Assembly: GCF_007362775.1 (NCBI RefSeq) | Contig: NZ_CP041692.1 | Location: forward strand, 1,240,001-1,304,000 | Direction of reading: 5' to 3' | DNA from: Microlunatus elymi | Lineage (GTDB): Bacteria; Actinomycetota; Actinomycetes; Propionibacteriales; Propionibacteriaceae | DNA length: 64,000 nucleotides | Shown here: in pieces, positions 17,716-26,419 of the stretch | Numbering within the stretch: the stretch's first letter is position 1 | Layout of the letters: each line of letters opens with the position of its first letter | The notes under the pieces: generated by a model | What the model saw: the letters and a program-made list of their open reading frames with translations, nothing else | Told to the model about the DNA's origin: nothing | Database searches by the model: none | Made by a program: the position numbers and the translations under genes

Positions 17716-17888
17716 GACGCCCCCCTACTGCGAGTGTTGGCTCACAGTAGCGGCCCATCACGTCGGAACGGCATCAGGTCCGGACAACGGGTGGTCCGAC
17801 TGGACGGCGCACGGCGTGGGAGCCGTGCGGCACGATATGCACCCAGCTGCAGGTGCGAGCAGGACGACATCAGAAGGGAACTGAACCC
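17716..17888. promoter_or_regulatory. Intergenic control region ahead of the DUF4434-nanK-nanE operon
   Basis: Between divergent genes. It holds the perfect 7-bp inverted repeat GCACGGC-N6-GCCGTGC (17809-17828), a GTCCGGAC palindrome just before it, and the ribosome site AGAAGGGA ahead of the ATG at 17889. No confident -35/-10 pair was seen and no regulator gene is adjacent. Confidence 0.35.
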
Positions 17889-18824
17889 ATGACCTATCGA
17901 CCGATCACCGGAACCTTCTTGGACGAGATGACCCATGACATCCCGTCCCAGAACTGGGGGCCGGAGGAATGGCAACGTGAGTTCGACACCTTCGTCGATG
18001 CGGGCATCGACACCGTGATCATGATCAGGACGGGCTACCGGGAGAAGCTCGCTGCGCCCTCGCAGACGATCGCCGATCACCGCAAGGTGCTTCCCGTCTA
18101 TGTCGATCTCGTGCAACTGTTCCTCGAGCTGGCCGCTGAGCGAGACATCGACCTGTTCTTCGGTTTGTACGACTCCGGCTTCCATTGGCATCGCAACGAC
18201 TGGACGGTGGAGGTCGAACTCAACCGCCGCTATCTGCATGAGATGTACGAGCGGTACGGCAGTTCGCCGGCCTTTCGTGGCTGGTACCTGCCGCACGAGA
18301 CGATCGATTCGGGGCTGCGGATCATCGACATCAACACCGCGCTGGCGCGAGAGATCAGAACGTTCAGCGAGTTGCCGATCCTGGTCTCGCCGTTCTTCCA
18401 CGGCAGGACCGATCAGGCGACCGGGCCTCGCGGATCGGTCCGCACGGTCGAGGAGCACGTCCGCGCGTGGGAGGAGATCTTTCGTGCCTACTCGGGGTTG
18501 ATCACCCACTGTGCGTTCCAGGACGGCACCGCTGATCTGTTGGCGCTGGAGGATCTGACCGCAGCGACGGCACAGGCAGCGGCTGCATCCGGGATCACAC
18601 TGTGGTCGAACCTCGAGTCCTTCGACCGTGACATGCACATCAAGTTTCCGCCGCTGGACTGGCGCAAACTCGCCTACAAGCTCGACGTCGTCCAGCCGTA
18701 CGTGGAGAAGGTGATCACCTTCGAGTTCTCCCACTTCCTCAGCCCGAACTCCACGTGGCCGGCGGCCCGAAACCTCTACCGCCGCTACCGTGATCATCTT
18801 CTCGTTCGTGAAGGCGACCGCTGA
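17889..18824 (+). CDS. DUF4434 protein, putative TIM-barrel glycoside hydrolase
   Basis: A 311-residue protein starting at ATG 17889 behind AGAAGGGA. It opens with ITGTFLDEMTHDIPSQNWGP, the hallmark start of DUF4434 proteins, which are predicted (beta/alpha)8 barrels related to glycoside hydrolases. Further barrel-like motifs are DTVIMIRTGYREK, DLFFGLYDSGFHWH, GWYLPHETID, ILVSPFFHG, HCAFQDGTA and LWSNLESFD. Acidic residues near strand ends (the E in YLPHETID, the D in FQDG) could be catalytic. There is no signal peptide, so it should act in the cytoplasm. Its stop overlaps the nanK-like start by one base (TGATG), tying it to amino-sugar catabolism. The exact reaction is unknown. Confidence 0.85.
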   Translation: MTYRPITGTFLDEMTHDIPSQNWGPEEWQREFDTFVDAGIDTVIMIRTGYREKLAAPSQTIADHRKVLPVYVDLVQLFLELAAERDIDLFFGLYDSGFHWHRNDWTVEVELNRRYLHEMYERYGSSPAFRGWYLPHETIDSGLRIIDINTALAREIRTFSELPILVSPFFHGRTDQATGPRGSVRTVEEHVRAWEEIFRAYSGLITHCAFQDGTADLLALEDLTAATAQAAAASGITLWSNLESFDRDMHIKFPPLDWRKLAYKLDVVQPYVEKVITFEFSHFLSPNSTWPAARNLYRRYRDHLLVREGDR

Positions 18825-19753
18825 TGGCAACCGACCCGCTCTGCGTCGGGATCGACATCGGCGGCTCCAAGATCGCTGCCGGAGTAGTGGACGACACCGG
18901 TCGGGTGACGGCCCGCGGACAGGTGCCGACACCGGCGTCGGCCGGTCGCCGCGTGGTGATCGGCGCCGCCGTGCGACTGGTGGACGAACTGGTCGGCGGC
19001 AGAGCGGTCGACGGTGTCGGTATCGGTTCGGCCGGGGTGATCGGAACGGACGGACGTGTCGCTGCTGCGACCGACCTGCTGACCGACTGGGCCGGCACCC
19101 AGCTGGTCGACGGCTTTCAAGATCAACTTCCGGGCAGGCCGCAGGTCGTGGCCGTCAACGACGTTCATGCCCACGGCGTTGCGGAGGCCCGCTACGGCGC
19201 GGGCGTTGATCACCGATGCGTGCTGTTGTTGGCGGTGGGAACCGGACTCGGCGGCGCGGTCGTCGAGGACGGTCGGCCCGCACGTGGCGCGCACGGTGCC
19301 GCCGGCCACGTCGGCCACGTCGACTCAGTCGACGCCGGCGATTTGCCGTGCAGTTGTGGAAGGACGGGCCATCTGGAGGCCATCGCGTCCGGCTACGGAC
19401 TGCTCCAGCTCTACCGAGAGCTGGGTGGAGCACCGCAGGTCACTGGGGCGCGGGAGATCATCGCGAGGGTCGACGTCGATCCGGTAGCCGTTGAGGCGGC
19501 TCGACGATCGGCCCGTGCACTGGGTCGAGGGATCGGCAATCTGATCAACGTGACCGATCCCGGCATCGTGGTGATCTCCGGCGGGGTCGGCCAGGCCGGC
19601 GAGTTCTGGTGGGACGAGGTCCGGGCAGCGGCACGGGGTGCGGCGATGCCGTTGCTGGCGGATACTGTCCTGGTGCCGGCATCACTCGGCGCCGACGCCG
19701 GTCTCATCGGAGCGGCTCGGTTGGCCCACGACAGGTTGCGGACGCGCTCATGA
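18824..19753 (+). CDS. nanK: ROK-family sugar kinase, probably N-acetylmannosamine kinase
   Basis: A 309-residue ROK kinase: phosphate loop GIDIGGSKIAAGVV, sugar-binding NDVHAHGVAEARYG, ATP-site AVGTGLGGAVV, and zinc motif GHVGHVDS followed by CSCGRTGHLEAIASG. Typical ROK proteins read CxCGxxGC; here the third Cys is His (GHLE), which could still bind zinc. The kinase phosphorylates an amino sugar at C6, and the directly coupled NanE gene points to N-acetylmannosamine as substrate (context inference). The start overlaps the DUF4434 stop by one base, and its end overlaps the nanE start by four. Confidence 0.8.
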   Translation: MATDPLCVGIDIGGSKIAAGVVDDTGRVTARGQVPTPASAGRRVVIGAAVRLVDELVGGRAVDGVGIGSAGVIGTDGRVAAATDLLTDWAGTQLVDGFQDQLPGRPQVVAVNDVHAHGVAEARYGAGVDHRCVLLLAVGTGLGGAVVEDGRPARGAHGAAGHVGHVDSVDAGDLPCSCGRTGHLEAIASGYGLLQLYRELGGAPQVTGAREIIARVDVDPVAVEAARRSARALGRGIGNLINVTDPGIVVISGGVGQAGEFWWDEVRAAARGAAMPLLADTVLVPASLGADAGLIGAARLAHDRLRTRS

Positions 19754-20433
19754 TCAACAAGAGCGAACTGGTTTCCGGTCTGCGGGGCGGGTTGGTGGTG
19801 TCCTGCCAGGCGTACCCCGGCGAGCCGCTGCGCGAACCCGAGATCATGAGCAGGATGGCGCAGGCCGCCGTGATCGGTGGGGCGGTCGCCATCAGGGCTC
19901 AGGGACTGGACGACATCAAGTTGATTCATCAGAACGTGACCGTTCCGCAGATCGGCCTGTGGAAGGTCGGCGTTGACGGCGTCTTCATCACGCCCACGCT
20001 CGAGCACGCCCTGGCGGTGATCCGTGCCGGTGCGGAGATCGTGGCGATCGACGGCACCCGACGGAAACGGCCCGATGGCCTGACGGTGCGGCAGACGATC
20101 GAGGCGATCCATGATCAGACCGACGCGTTGGTGATGGCTGACGTCGGTGATCTTGACGATGCGCTGGCCAGTGAGCGCGCCGGTGCAGACCTGGTCAGCA
20201 GCACCCTGGCCGGCTACACCACCTCTCGGCCGAGGACCGAGGGTCCCGATCTGGAGTTGCTTGCCCAGTTGACAGCCAACCTCCGGCTGCCGGTGTTCGC
20301 CGAAGGTCGCATCCGAACACCCGAGCACGCCCGGGTGTGCCTGGAGGCGGGCGCACATGCGGTGGTTGTGGGCACCGCCATCACGCACCCGACGACGATC
20401 ACTCGCTGGTTCACCGACGCACTCACCCGATGA
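19750..20433 (+). CDS. nanE: N-acetylmannosamine-6-phosphate 2-epimerase
   Basis: A 227-residue TIM-barrel epimerase converting ManNAc-6-P to GlcNAc-6-P in sialic acid/amino-sugar use. Family motifs are GGLVVSCQAYPGEPL, GAVAIRAQGLDDI, AEIVAIDGTRRKRPDG, ALVMADVGDLDDA, VSSTLAGYT and PVFAEGRIRTPEHA. The start ATG at 19750 forms an ATGA overlap with the nanK-like stop. Length is normal for NanE (about 230). The aldolase, transporter and regulator of a full sialic acid locus are not in the window, so the operon may serve ManNAc-containing substrates released by the DUF4434 protein. Confidence 0.92.
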   Translation: MINKSELVSGLRGGLVVSCQAYPGEPLREPEIMSRMAQAAVIGGAVAIRAQGLDDIKLIHQNVTVPQIGLWKVGVDGVFITPTLEHALAVIRAGAEIVAIDGTRRKRPDGLTVRQTIEAIHDQTDALVMADVGDLDDALASERAGADLVSSTLAGYTTSRPRTEGPDLELLAQLTANLRLPVFAEGRIRTPEHARVCLEAGAHAVVVGTAITHPTTITRWFTDALTR

Positions 20434-20446
20434 GCCTCAAACGCAC

Positions 20447-20504
20447 GCAAGCCGTCCGCGGCGACGCCGTAGTCGGGACAAACCCGGCTCCCATCGCGGC
20501 TTGC
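20447..20504. terminator. Inverted repeat between convergent genes
   Basis: GCAAGCCG (20447-20454) pairs with CGGCTTGC (20497-20504) around a smaller CGGG-N5-CCCG hairpin. It lies between the converging nanE and NmrA-like genes and may terminate both. There is no T-tract. Confidence 0.45.
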
Positions 20505-20515
20505 CGTTGCCGCGC

Positions 20516-21376
20516 TCAGCCCTCCGGTTGCCAGACGTCGCGGTAGTCGTGGACGAATTCGCGCAGTGTGGTGGCCGGTTGTCCGGTGAGTTTGCGGACC
20601 ACCCGGTTGGGGAGGGCTGATGCATTCAGTCGGACCATCCGGTAGATCATCTTCTGCACGGCGATGTAGTCGGCGGGGCGCCCTTGCGCGGCCAGCCGGG
20701 CCAGGTAGTCGGCCTCGCTGGGCCGGGCGTAGGTGATCGGTCGGCCCAGTACGCGGGTCATCTCGGTGGCGATCTTGTGGTAGCTGAGGGGGTGCTCACC
20801 GGACAGCGTGTACGCCTTGCCGACGTGGCCCGGTTCGGTCAGCACCACTGCGGCGACGCGGCCGATGTCGCGGGCGTCGATCATGGCGGTGTACGACCGT
20901 CCGGCGGGCAGGTAGATCTCGCTGCGATCGCGGATCTCCTCGGCGTAGATGCTGGACAGGTTCTGCAGGAAGAAGTTCGGTCGCAGGAAGGTGTAGGGAG
21001 CTCCGCTCGCCTTGAGGTGCTGTTCGACGGCATGGTGCGGGGTCCGCTTGTTGAACTGGACTCCTTGCAGGGAAAGGAAAACCAGCTGTCGTACCCGATT
21101 GCGGCGGGCGGCGTCGATGAACGGAAACAGATACCGTTGCACGTCCTCGATCTGTGGCGGGCGCATCAGGAAGACCCGATCGACGCCGTCCAACACCCGA
21201 TCGAACTCTGCGGAGGTCATGGCGAAGTCGAAGCTGCGGGCCTGTGCGCCGTCCGGCAACTTCGCGCCGTCCGGGTTGCGGACGGCTGCGATCACCCGCT
21301 CGCCGCGGGCGAGCAGATGATCAAGCACAGCAGAACCGACGATGCCGGTGGCGCCGGTGACCAGCACCGCTCTCAT
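20516..21376 (-). CDS. NmrA-like NAD(P)-binding protein (atypical SDR)
   Basis: A 286-residue Rossmann protein with VTGATGIVGSAVLDHLLARG at the N-terminus, then VFLMRPPQ, FLSLQGVQFNKRTPHH and YTFLRPNFFLQNLSS. This matches the NmrA/TMR subgroup of atypical short-chain dehydrogenases, which often act as NAD(P)H sensors or quinone reductases. Members commonly lack the classical Tyr-x-x-x-Lys pair and this one does too. It is the last gene of a three-gene operon, overlapping the MarR gene by four bases. The substrate is unknown. Confidence 0.85.
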   Translation of the reverse strand: MRAVLVTGATGIVGSAVLDHLLARGERVIAAVRNPDGAKLPDGAQARSFDFAMTSAEFDRVLDGVDRVFLMRPPQIEDVQRYLFPFIDAARRNRVRQLVFLSLQGVQFNKRTPHHAVEQHLKASGAPYTFLRPNFFLQNLSSIYAEEIRDRSEIYLPAGRSYTAMIDARDIGRVAAVVLTEPGHVGKAYTLSGEHPLSYHKIATEMTRVLGRPITYARPSEADYLARLAAQGRPADYIAVQKMIYRMVRLNASALPNRVVRKLTGQPATTLREFVHDYRDVWQPEG

Positions 21377-21855
21377 GTGTTTCCTTCCAGACGACGGATC
21401 AAACCGGCCAGGGTGTCCAACTGCCGGTCGGTCAGTGGGGCAAATCGGGGCCGGAGGCGGGCGATCAGATCGGCCTCGTACCGGTGCACGGCGGAACGGG
21501 CGGCCGGGGTGAGCCTGAGCAATCGTGATCGGGCGTCGTCGGGGTGCACGACCTGCTCGATCAATCCCTGGGCGCGCAGGCCGTCGATCAGTTGGCTGAC
21601 GGCACCGGGAGTGACGCCGAGCCGCGCGGACAGAGCCCCGGGCGTCAGCGGCAGCTGGCTGTGCGCGATCAGGAACATCGCGTCCAGTTGGCTGCTGGTC
21701 AGGTGGACGTCGCCGAAGGGTGAGCGCGGACCCGTACCGGTCGAGCGTGCGGTGGCCAGCTCGCGGCTGATCGACACGACCGCCTCCAGCACCGTGCCGA
21801 TCAGCGTGTCGCGATCATCGGGATCGGTTGCCGAAACGCGACGGGTGGGGGTCAT
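21373..21855 (-). CDS. MarR-family transcriptional regulator
   Basis: A 160-residue regulator with the MarR winged helix: LTSSQLDAMFLIAH, LTPGALSARLGVTPGAVSQL (recognition helix) and the wing motif PDDARSRLLRLT. It sits between two NAD(P)-binding protein genes with ATGA overlaps on both sides. A clear TTTAGC-G-GCTAAA operator covers the operon promoter, so autorepression relieved by a small (perhaps oxidant or electrophile) ligand is likely. Confidence 0.92.
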   Translation of the reverse strand: MTPTRRVSATDPDDRDTLIGTVLEAVVSISRELATARSTGTGPRSPFGDVHLTSSQLDAMFLIAHSQLPLTPGALSARLGVTPGAVSQLIDGLRAQGLIEQVVHPDDARSRLLRLTPAARSAVHRYEADLIARLRPRFAPLTDRQLDTLAGLIRRLEGNT

Positions 21856-22484
21856 GCGCTGACGAAGGGCAGTTGGCCGACGAAGGTCCGGTCGTCGACC
21901 TGGGTGAGGATGAAGTCGGCCAGGTCGTCACGGCTCAGCTGGGTGCTGGCGTCCACACCGACCCAGCCGACCCGATAGCGGCCCGACCCGGGCTTCTCGG
22001 TCAGTCGCGGAGCGCGGACCACCGTCCAGTCCAGTCCTGAGGCCCGCAGCACGGCCAGGTGTCCTTGGGCATCTGCCAGCACCTGGCCGGACAGCAGCTT
22101 CAGCAGCGCCTGGATCACCCGGTCGGCGATCTTCGGCCGATCGGACTCGGCACGCAATCCACCACCCGACAAGGTCACGATCCGCTTCACCCCCTCGGCG
22201 GTCATCGCCTCGGTGATGATGCGGGTGCCGTCGGTCTGCAACGTCGGCGGCGAGCCCTTCACCTGACCGAACAGGCTGAGCACCGCGTCGGCGCCCGCGA
22301 CCGTCTCGGCCACACTCGCCGGATTCAGGACGTCGCCGCGAATCACGGTCAGCAGGTCGGACGAAACCGTCAGCTTGGCCGGCTCCCGGACCTGCGCGCG
22401 AACCGTCGACCCGGCAGCCAAAGCACGGTCCAGGACACGTCGGCCGGTCCGCCCGGTGGCGCCGAACACAGCAATCGTCGTCAT
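21852..22484 (-). CDS. NAD(P)H-binding protein (SDR_a5-like)
   Basis: A 210-residue Rossmann protein: IAVFGATGRTGRRVLDRAL at the N-terminus, DVLNPASVAETVAGADAVLS, RIVTLSGGG and WTVVRAPRLTEKPG. It belongs to the NAD(P)-binding group that includes flavin reductase and YwnB-like proteins. It is the first gene of the MarR operon and probably translated from a leaderless transcript, because the -10 element TAAAGT ends 9 bases before the ATG and no ribosome site is present. Confidence 0.85.
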   Translation of the reverse strand: MTTIAVFGATGRTGRRVLDRALAAGSTVRAQVREPAKLTVSSDLLTVIRGDVLNPASVAETVAGADAVLSLFGQVKGSPPTLQTDGTRIITEAMTAEGVKRIVTLSGGGLRAESDRPKIADRVIQALLKLLSGQVLADAQGHLAVLRASGLDWTVVRAPRLTEKPGSGRYRVGWVGVDASTQLSRDDLADFILTQVDDRTFVGQLPFVSA

Positions 22485-22493
22485 GGTCGCATT

Positions 22494-22508
22494 ACTTTAG
22501 CGGCTAAA
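22494..22508 (-). promoter_or_regulatory. MarR operator overlapping a -10 element
   Basis: The inverted repeat TTTAGC-G-GCTAAA occupies 22496-22508. On the minus strand its proximal arm overlaps the -10 hexamer TAAAGT (22499-22494), which lies 9 bases before the ATG at 22484. An arm of this type and its position over the -10 fit a MarR autorepressor site. Confidence 0.7.
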
Positions 22509-22706
22509 TCATCGCGTTCACGGCAGGAGGCTGGCACGCGTTCCGCCTGTGGTCAGCACCGACCGACCGGGTGCCCGAAAGCCGGCGTACTCCGCCGAAT
22601 CCGTGGATGGGCGTGCGGGCGTGGCATAGTTTATTGGTTATCTGATGGGCGATCCGCTCCTCCGTACCTCGCGTTCGGGTGGTCGCGGGGTGAGACGAGT
22701 ACGTGG
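22509..22706. other. Intergenic region between the MarR operon and oleA
   Basis: Divergent intergenic region of 198 bases. An AT-rich stretch (22625-22645, around ATAGTTTATTGGTTATC) stands out and probably holds the oleA promoter. I could not assign -35 and -10 boxes with confidence. Confidence 0.35.
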
Positions 22707-23729
22707 ATGAGCGGCAATGCAACATATCGACTGACGAACACCAGCATGTTGTCGGTTTCTGCCATCGAGGCGCCGGTGGTGGCGACCTCGGAGGAGTTCG
22801 ACGATCGGCTGGAGGCGACCTATCGGCGCACCGGGCTTCGGCGCGGGATGCTGGAAGCTTTGGCCGGCGTCCGTGAGCGCCGCTGGTGGCCTGACGAGGT
22901 CAGTTTCGCCGACGCCGCGTCGCTGGCCGGCGCGAAGGCCCTGGCGGAAGCCGGAATCACCCCGTCGCAGGTCGGAGTCCTGATCAGCACCGCCGTGACC
23001 CGGCCGCATCTGGAGCCGTCGTCTGCCGTCGCCGTCCATCACCAGCTCGGGCTGCCGACCAACTGCTTCAGCTTCGACATCGCCAACGCCTGTCTCGGCT
23101 TCCTGAACGGCATCCAGGTCGCCGGGATGATGATCGACTCCGGACAGGTCGACTACGCCCTGCTGGTGGACGCCGAAGCCATCCAGAAGCTGCATCGGGC
23201 CACCCTGGACCGGCTCGAGCAACCCGACGCCACCGCTGCCGAGGTGAAGGCCCAGTTCGCCAGCCTGACCATCGGTTCCGGCGCCGCCGCGATGGTGCTC
23301 GGTCGCACCGATCAACACCCGGAGGGTCACCGAATCCTGGGTGGTGTCAGCCGCTCGGGGAGCGAACATCACGAGCTGTGCGTCGGCGACCTGAACCTTA
23401 TGCAGACCGACAGTCGGGCCTTGTTCGAGGCCGGGATCCGGCTCGCGATCGACACCTGGAACGACGCCGCGGAGGAATTCGACTGGTCACAGGTCGACTA
23501 CTTCTTCTGCCACCAGACCTCGGTCAAGCACATCGCCGCGATGGCCGCGGCGATCGGGGTGAGTCCCGACCGCTGCCCGACCACGGTCGAGGAGTTCGGC
23601 AACCTGGGTGCCGCCGCCGTGCCGTTCACCCTCGCCCGGAACCTCGACCGGTTGCAGCCCGGCATGCGGGTGATGCTGCTCGGCATCGGCTCCGGGCTGA
23701 ACACCTCGTTCGCCGAGATCGCCTGGTGA
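22707..23729 (+). CDS. oleA: Thiolase-superfamily 2-alkyl-3-ketoalkanoic acid synthase OleA
   Basis: A 340-residue FabH-like enzyme that condenses two fatty acyl-CoAs head to head, the first step of long-chain olefin synthesis. It starts at ATG 22707 with MSGNATYRLTNTSMLSVSAI, the conserved OleA opening. The catalytic triad is visible: Cys129 in NACLGF, His269 in CHQTS and Asn299 in FGNLGAA. The C-terminal motif GIGSGLNTSF is also typical. Its stop overlaps the oleBC start (GTGA), and oleD follows, giving the complete pathway order A-BC-D. Confidence 0.93.
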   Translation: MSGNATYRLTNTSMLSVSAIEAPVVATSEEFDDRLEATYRRTGLRRGMLEALAGVRERRWWPDEVSFADAASLAGAKALAEAGITPSQVGVLISTAVTRPHLEPSSAVAVHHQLGLPTNCFSFDIANACLGFLNGIQVAGMMIDSGQVDYALLVDAEAIQKLHRATLDRLEQPDATAAEVKAQFASLTIGSGAAAMVLGRTDQHPEGHRILGGVSRSGSEHHELCVGDLNLMQTDSRALFEAGIRLAIDTWNDAAEEFDWSQVDYFFCHQTSVKHIAAMAAAIGVSPDRCPTTVEEFGNLGAAAVPFTLARNLDRLQPGMRVMLLGIGSGLNTSFAEIAW

Positions 23730-26371
23730 GCGGGCCGGCCCGTCAGCATCGTGCGCGGGTCGCGTTGCCGGCCGCCTCGCCGGACCTGACCAGGATTCCC
23801 GACGTCGATCCGGCGTGGTCCCGGCTGGTCGACATTTCGGACGCGGCGGGCGCCGTCCACACCTGGCACGTTCTCGACACCCATAAACTGGCCGATCCGG
23901 CCGAACCGGTGGCGGGCACGATGCTCTGCGTCCACGGCAACCCGACCTGGTCCTACCTGTGGCGACGGTTCCTGGCCCAGGCTCCTGCGGGCTGGCGCGT
24001 GGTCGCCGTCGACCAGCTCTCCATGGGGTGGTCGCAGCGACTTCCCAGCCCACGTACGCTTTCCGAGCGTATCGCCGACCTCGGTGACCTGACGGCGGGA
24101 CTCGGTATCGACGGGCCGGTGGTCACCGTCGGGCACGACTGGGGTGGCATCATCTCGCTCGGCTGGGCGCTGCAGCACCGTGAGCAGCTGGCCGGCATCG
24201 TCCTCACCAACACCGGCCTCAACCTGCCCATAGGCGCCGAGCTGCCCGGTCTGATCCGGCTGGCTCGAAACCCGGCACTGCGGGATGCCGTGTGTGTCCG
24301 CACGCCGATCTTCGTACGAGGTGGGGCGCGACTGTCCAAGCCCGCAGTGCCGTCCTTGGTCCGGGCGGCCCTGGCCCGCCCGTACGACAGCCCGGCTCGG
24401 CGGACGGCGGTCGGCGACTTCGTGGCCGACATCCCGCTGGAGGCCGACCATCCGAGCCGGCCGGCCTTCGACGCGATCGCGGCCGGCGTCGGCACGCTCG
24501 ACGTCCCCGCACTCCTGCTCTGGGGGGCCCGCGATCCGGTCTTCGGCGACGGATTCCTCAACGATCTGGAACGCCGGCTGCCGCAGGCCGACGTACACCG
24601 CTATCCGGGTGCCTCGCATCTGGTCACCGAGGACGCCCCGCAGACCGCAGCCGACACCTGGCGTTGGATCGGTCAGCGGTTCACCGTGAACGAACCGCGG
24701 CCGATCCCCAAGCCGCAGTCGGAGCGCTCGGCGGTCTGGACCGAGGACGACCTGCCCTGGGCTGCGCTGCTCCGCAGAGCCGACGACCCGGCCACCGCTG
24801 CCGCCGAAGTGCACGCCGGCGTCACCACCACCGTCTCCTTCGCAGGACTCGAACGCAGGATCGCCGACACCGCCGCCGGTCTCAGCCGATTCGGGCTGCA
24901 GCCCGGCGACCGGGTGGCCATGCTGGTGCCCCCTGGACTCGACCTCACGGTCGCCGTCTATGCGTGCTGGCGCCTCGGCGCGGTGATCGTGGTCGCCGAC
25001 GCAGGGCTCGGTGTCCGCGGCATGGCCCACGCACTGCGCAGCGCACAACCGCGCTTTGTGATCGGGATCGGCAAGGCGCTGCTGGCCATGGGTGCCCTCG
25101 GCGTGCCGGGGCGTCGGATCGGCGTCGGTACGCCGGCCGCACTGGCCCGGTTGGCCGGCTGGCAGACCGATCTGGCGGCGCTGGCCGCCGACGGTCGTGG
25201 CCGATCGCTGCCGGAGCGCGCAGCGGCCGACAGCGAGGGTGCGGTGCTGTTCACCTCCGGGGCCACCGGGCCCGCCAAGGGTGTCGTCTACCGGCAGAGC
25301 CAGCTCAAGGAGCAGATCGCCAGGGTCGCCGACATCATGCGGATCGGGCCGGACGACCGGCTGGTGGCTGCCTTCGCCCCGTTCGCCCTGTACGCACCGG
25401 CCATGGGCGCCGCCGCCGTCGTCCCGGACATGGACGTCACCGCCCCGGCCACCCTGACCGCGCTGGCGCTTTCCGATGCAGTGGCAGCACTGGATGCGAC
25501 CGTCGTCTTCGCCTCACCGGCCGCGCTGCGCAACGTGGTGGCCACGGCCGACGCGCTGACCGATCCGCAGCGAACCCTGTTGCAGGGCGTCCACACCGTG
25601 CTGTCGGCCGGTGCACCGGTCCCGGTGTCGCTGCTCCGCCAGCTGCAACGACTATTGCCCAACGCTGAACTGCATACGCCGTACGGCATGACCGAGGTGC
25701 TGCCGGCCACCGACATCACCCTGGCCGAGATCGAGGACGCAGGCTCCGGCAACGGTGTATGTGTCGGCCGGCCGCTGCCCGGAGTGACGATCCGAGTGAG
25801 CCCGCTGGACGAGCTGGGCCGCGCCGACGGGCCGCTGACCGACGAGGCCGGGGTGACGGGGGAGATCTGCGTAGCCGCGTCGCATCGCAAGGAACGCTAC
25901 GACCGGCTCTGGGCCACCGAGCACGCCAGTTCCCGCAACCCCGGCTACCACCGCACCGGAGACGTCGGCCACCTCGACGAAGCGGGCCGGCTGTGGGTCG
26001 AGGGACGGCTGGTGCATGTGATCGTCACCGCGGACCGCCCGCTGACTCCGGTGGGGGTCGAGCAGCGGATCGAGGAGTTGGCCGAGGTGAGCGCCGCCGC
26101 CGTGGTCGGCGTCGGCCCGGTCGGCACCCAGCAGGTGGTGGCCGTGGTGGTGCCGTCTACCCGTGCGCCGTCCTATGGGTCGTCCCGGCAGCACCTGGCC
26201 GGCCCCGAACTCACCGAGTCCGTCCGCGCGGCAGCGTCGGTTCCGCTGGCCGCGGTGCTGGTGACCGACGCGCTGCCCGTCGACATCCGGCACGCGTCGA
26301 AGATCGACCGGACCCGCCTCGGCCGCTGGGCCGGACGACTGCTCGCCGGCGAACGTGCAGGGAAGATCTAG
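23726..26371 (+). CDS. oleBC: OleB-OleC fusion: beta-lactone decarboxylase and beta-lactone synthetase
   Basis: An 881-residue fusion starting at GTG 23726. Residues 1 to about 310 are OleB, an alpha/beta hydrolase of the haloalkane-dehalogenase type: CVHGNPTWSYLWRRF, nucleophile Asp138 in VGHDWGG, and the late His in GASHLVTED. Residues 330-880 are OleC, an AMP-binding enzyme: FTSGATGPAKGVVYR (about 509-523), TPYGMTEVLP and YHRTGDVGHLDEAGRLW. OleC closes the beta-hydroxy acid to a beta-lactone and OleB decarboxylates it to the cis-olefin. Such fusions are known from some Actinobacteria, for example Micrococcus. The linker is about 20 residues, and the fusion would channel the unstable lactone. 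Confidence 0.93.
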   Translation: MSGPARQHRARVALPAASPDLTRIPDVDPAWSRLVDISDAAGAVHTWHVLDTHKLADPAEPVAGTMLCVHGNPTWSYLWRRFLAQAPAGWRVVAVDQLSMGWSQRLPSPRTLSERIADLGDLTAGLGIDGPVVTVGHDWGGIISLGWALQHREQLAGIVLTNTGLNLPIGAELPGLIRLARNPALRDAVCVRTPIFVRGGARLSKPAVPSLVRAALARPYDSPARRTAVGDFVADIPLEADHPSRPAFDAIAAGVGTLDVPALLLWGARDPVFGDGFLNDLERRLPQADVHRYPGASHLVTEDAPQTAADTWRWIGQRFTVNEPRPIPKPQSERSAVWTEDDLPWAALLRRADDPATAAAEVHAGVTTTVSFAGLERRIADTAAGLSRFGLQPGDRVAMLVPPGLDLTVAVYACWRLGAVIVVADAGLGVRGMAHALRSAQPRFVIGIGKALLAMGALGVPGRRIGVGTPAALARLAGWQTDLAALAADGRGRSLPERAAADSEGAVLFTSGATGPAKGVVYRQSQLKEQIARVADIMRIGPDDRLVAAFAPFALYAPAMGAAAVVPDMDVTAPATLTALALSDAVAALDATVVFASPAALRNVVATADALTDPQRTLLQGVHTVLSAGAPVPVSLLRQLQRLLPNAELHTPYGMTEVLPATDITLAEIEDAGSGNGVCVGRPLPGVTIRVSPLDELGRADGPLTDEAGVTGEICVAASHRKERYDRLWATEHASSRNPGYHRTGDVGHLDEAGRLWVEGRLVHVIVTADRPLTPVGVEQRIEELAEVSAAAVVGVGPVGTQQVVAVVVPSTRAPSYGSSRQHLAGPELTESVRAAASVPLAAVLVTDALPVDIRHASKIDRTRLGRWAGRLLAGERAGKI

Positions 26372-26419
26372 CACCGACATGAGCAGCGAGCGAAGGCCGG
26401 TACGGCGAGGAGCGGCGCG

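Noticed and set aside
22059..22706. N-terminal extension of OleA from an earlier start
   Set aside because: It overlaps the divergent MarR-operon gene and its promoter. The OleA family opening MSGNATYR begins at 22707.
24292..25668. Arg-rich open frame inside oleBC
   Set aside because: It is a shifted-frame shadow of the OleB/OleC coding sequence with unnatural Arg/Gly composition.
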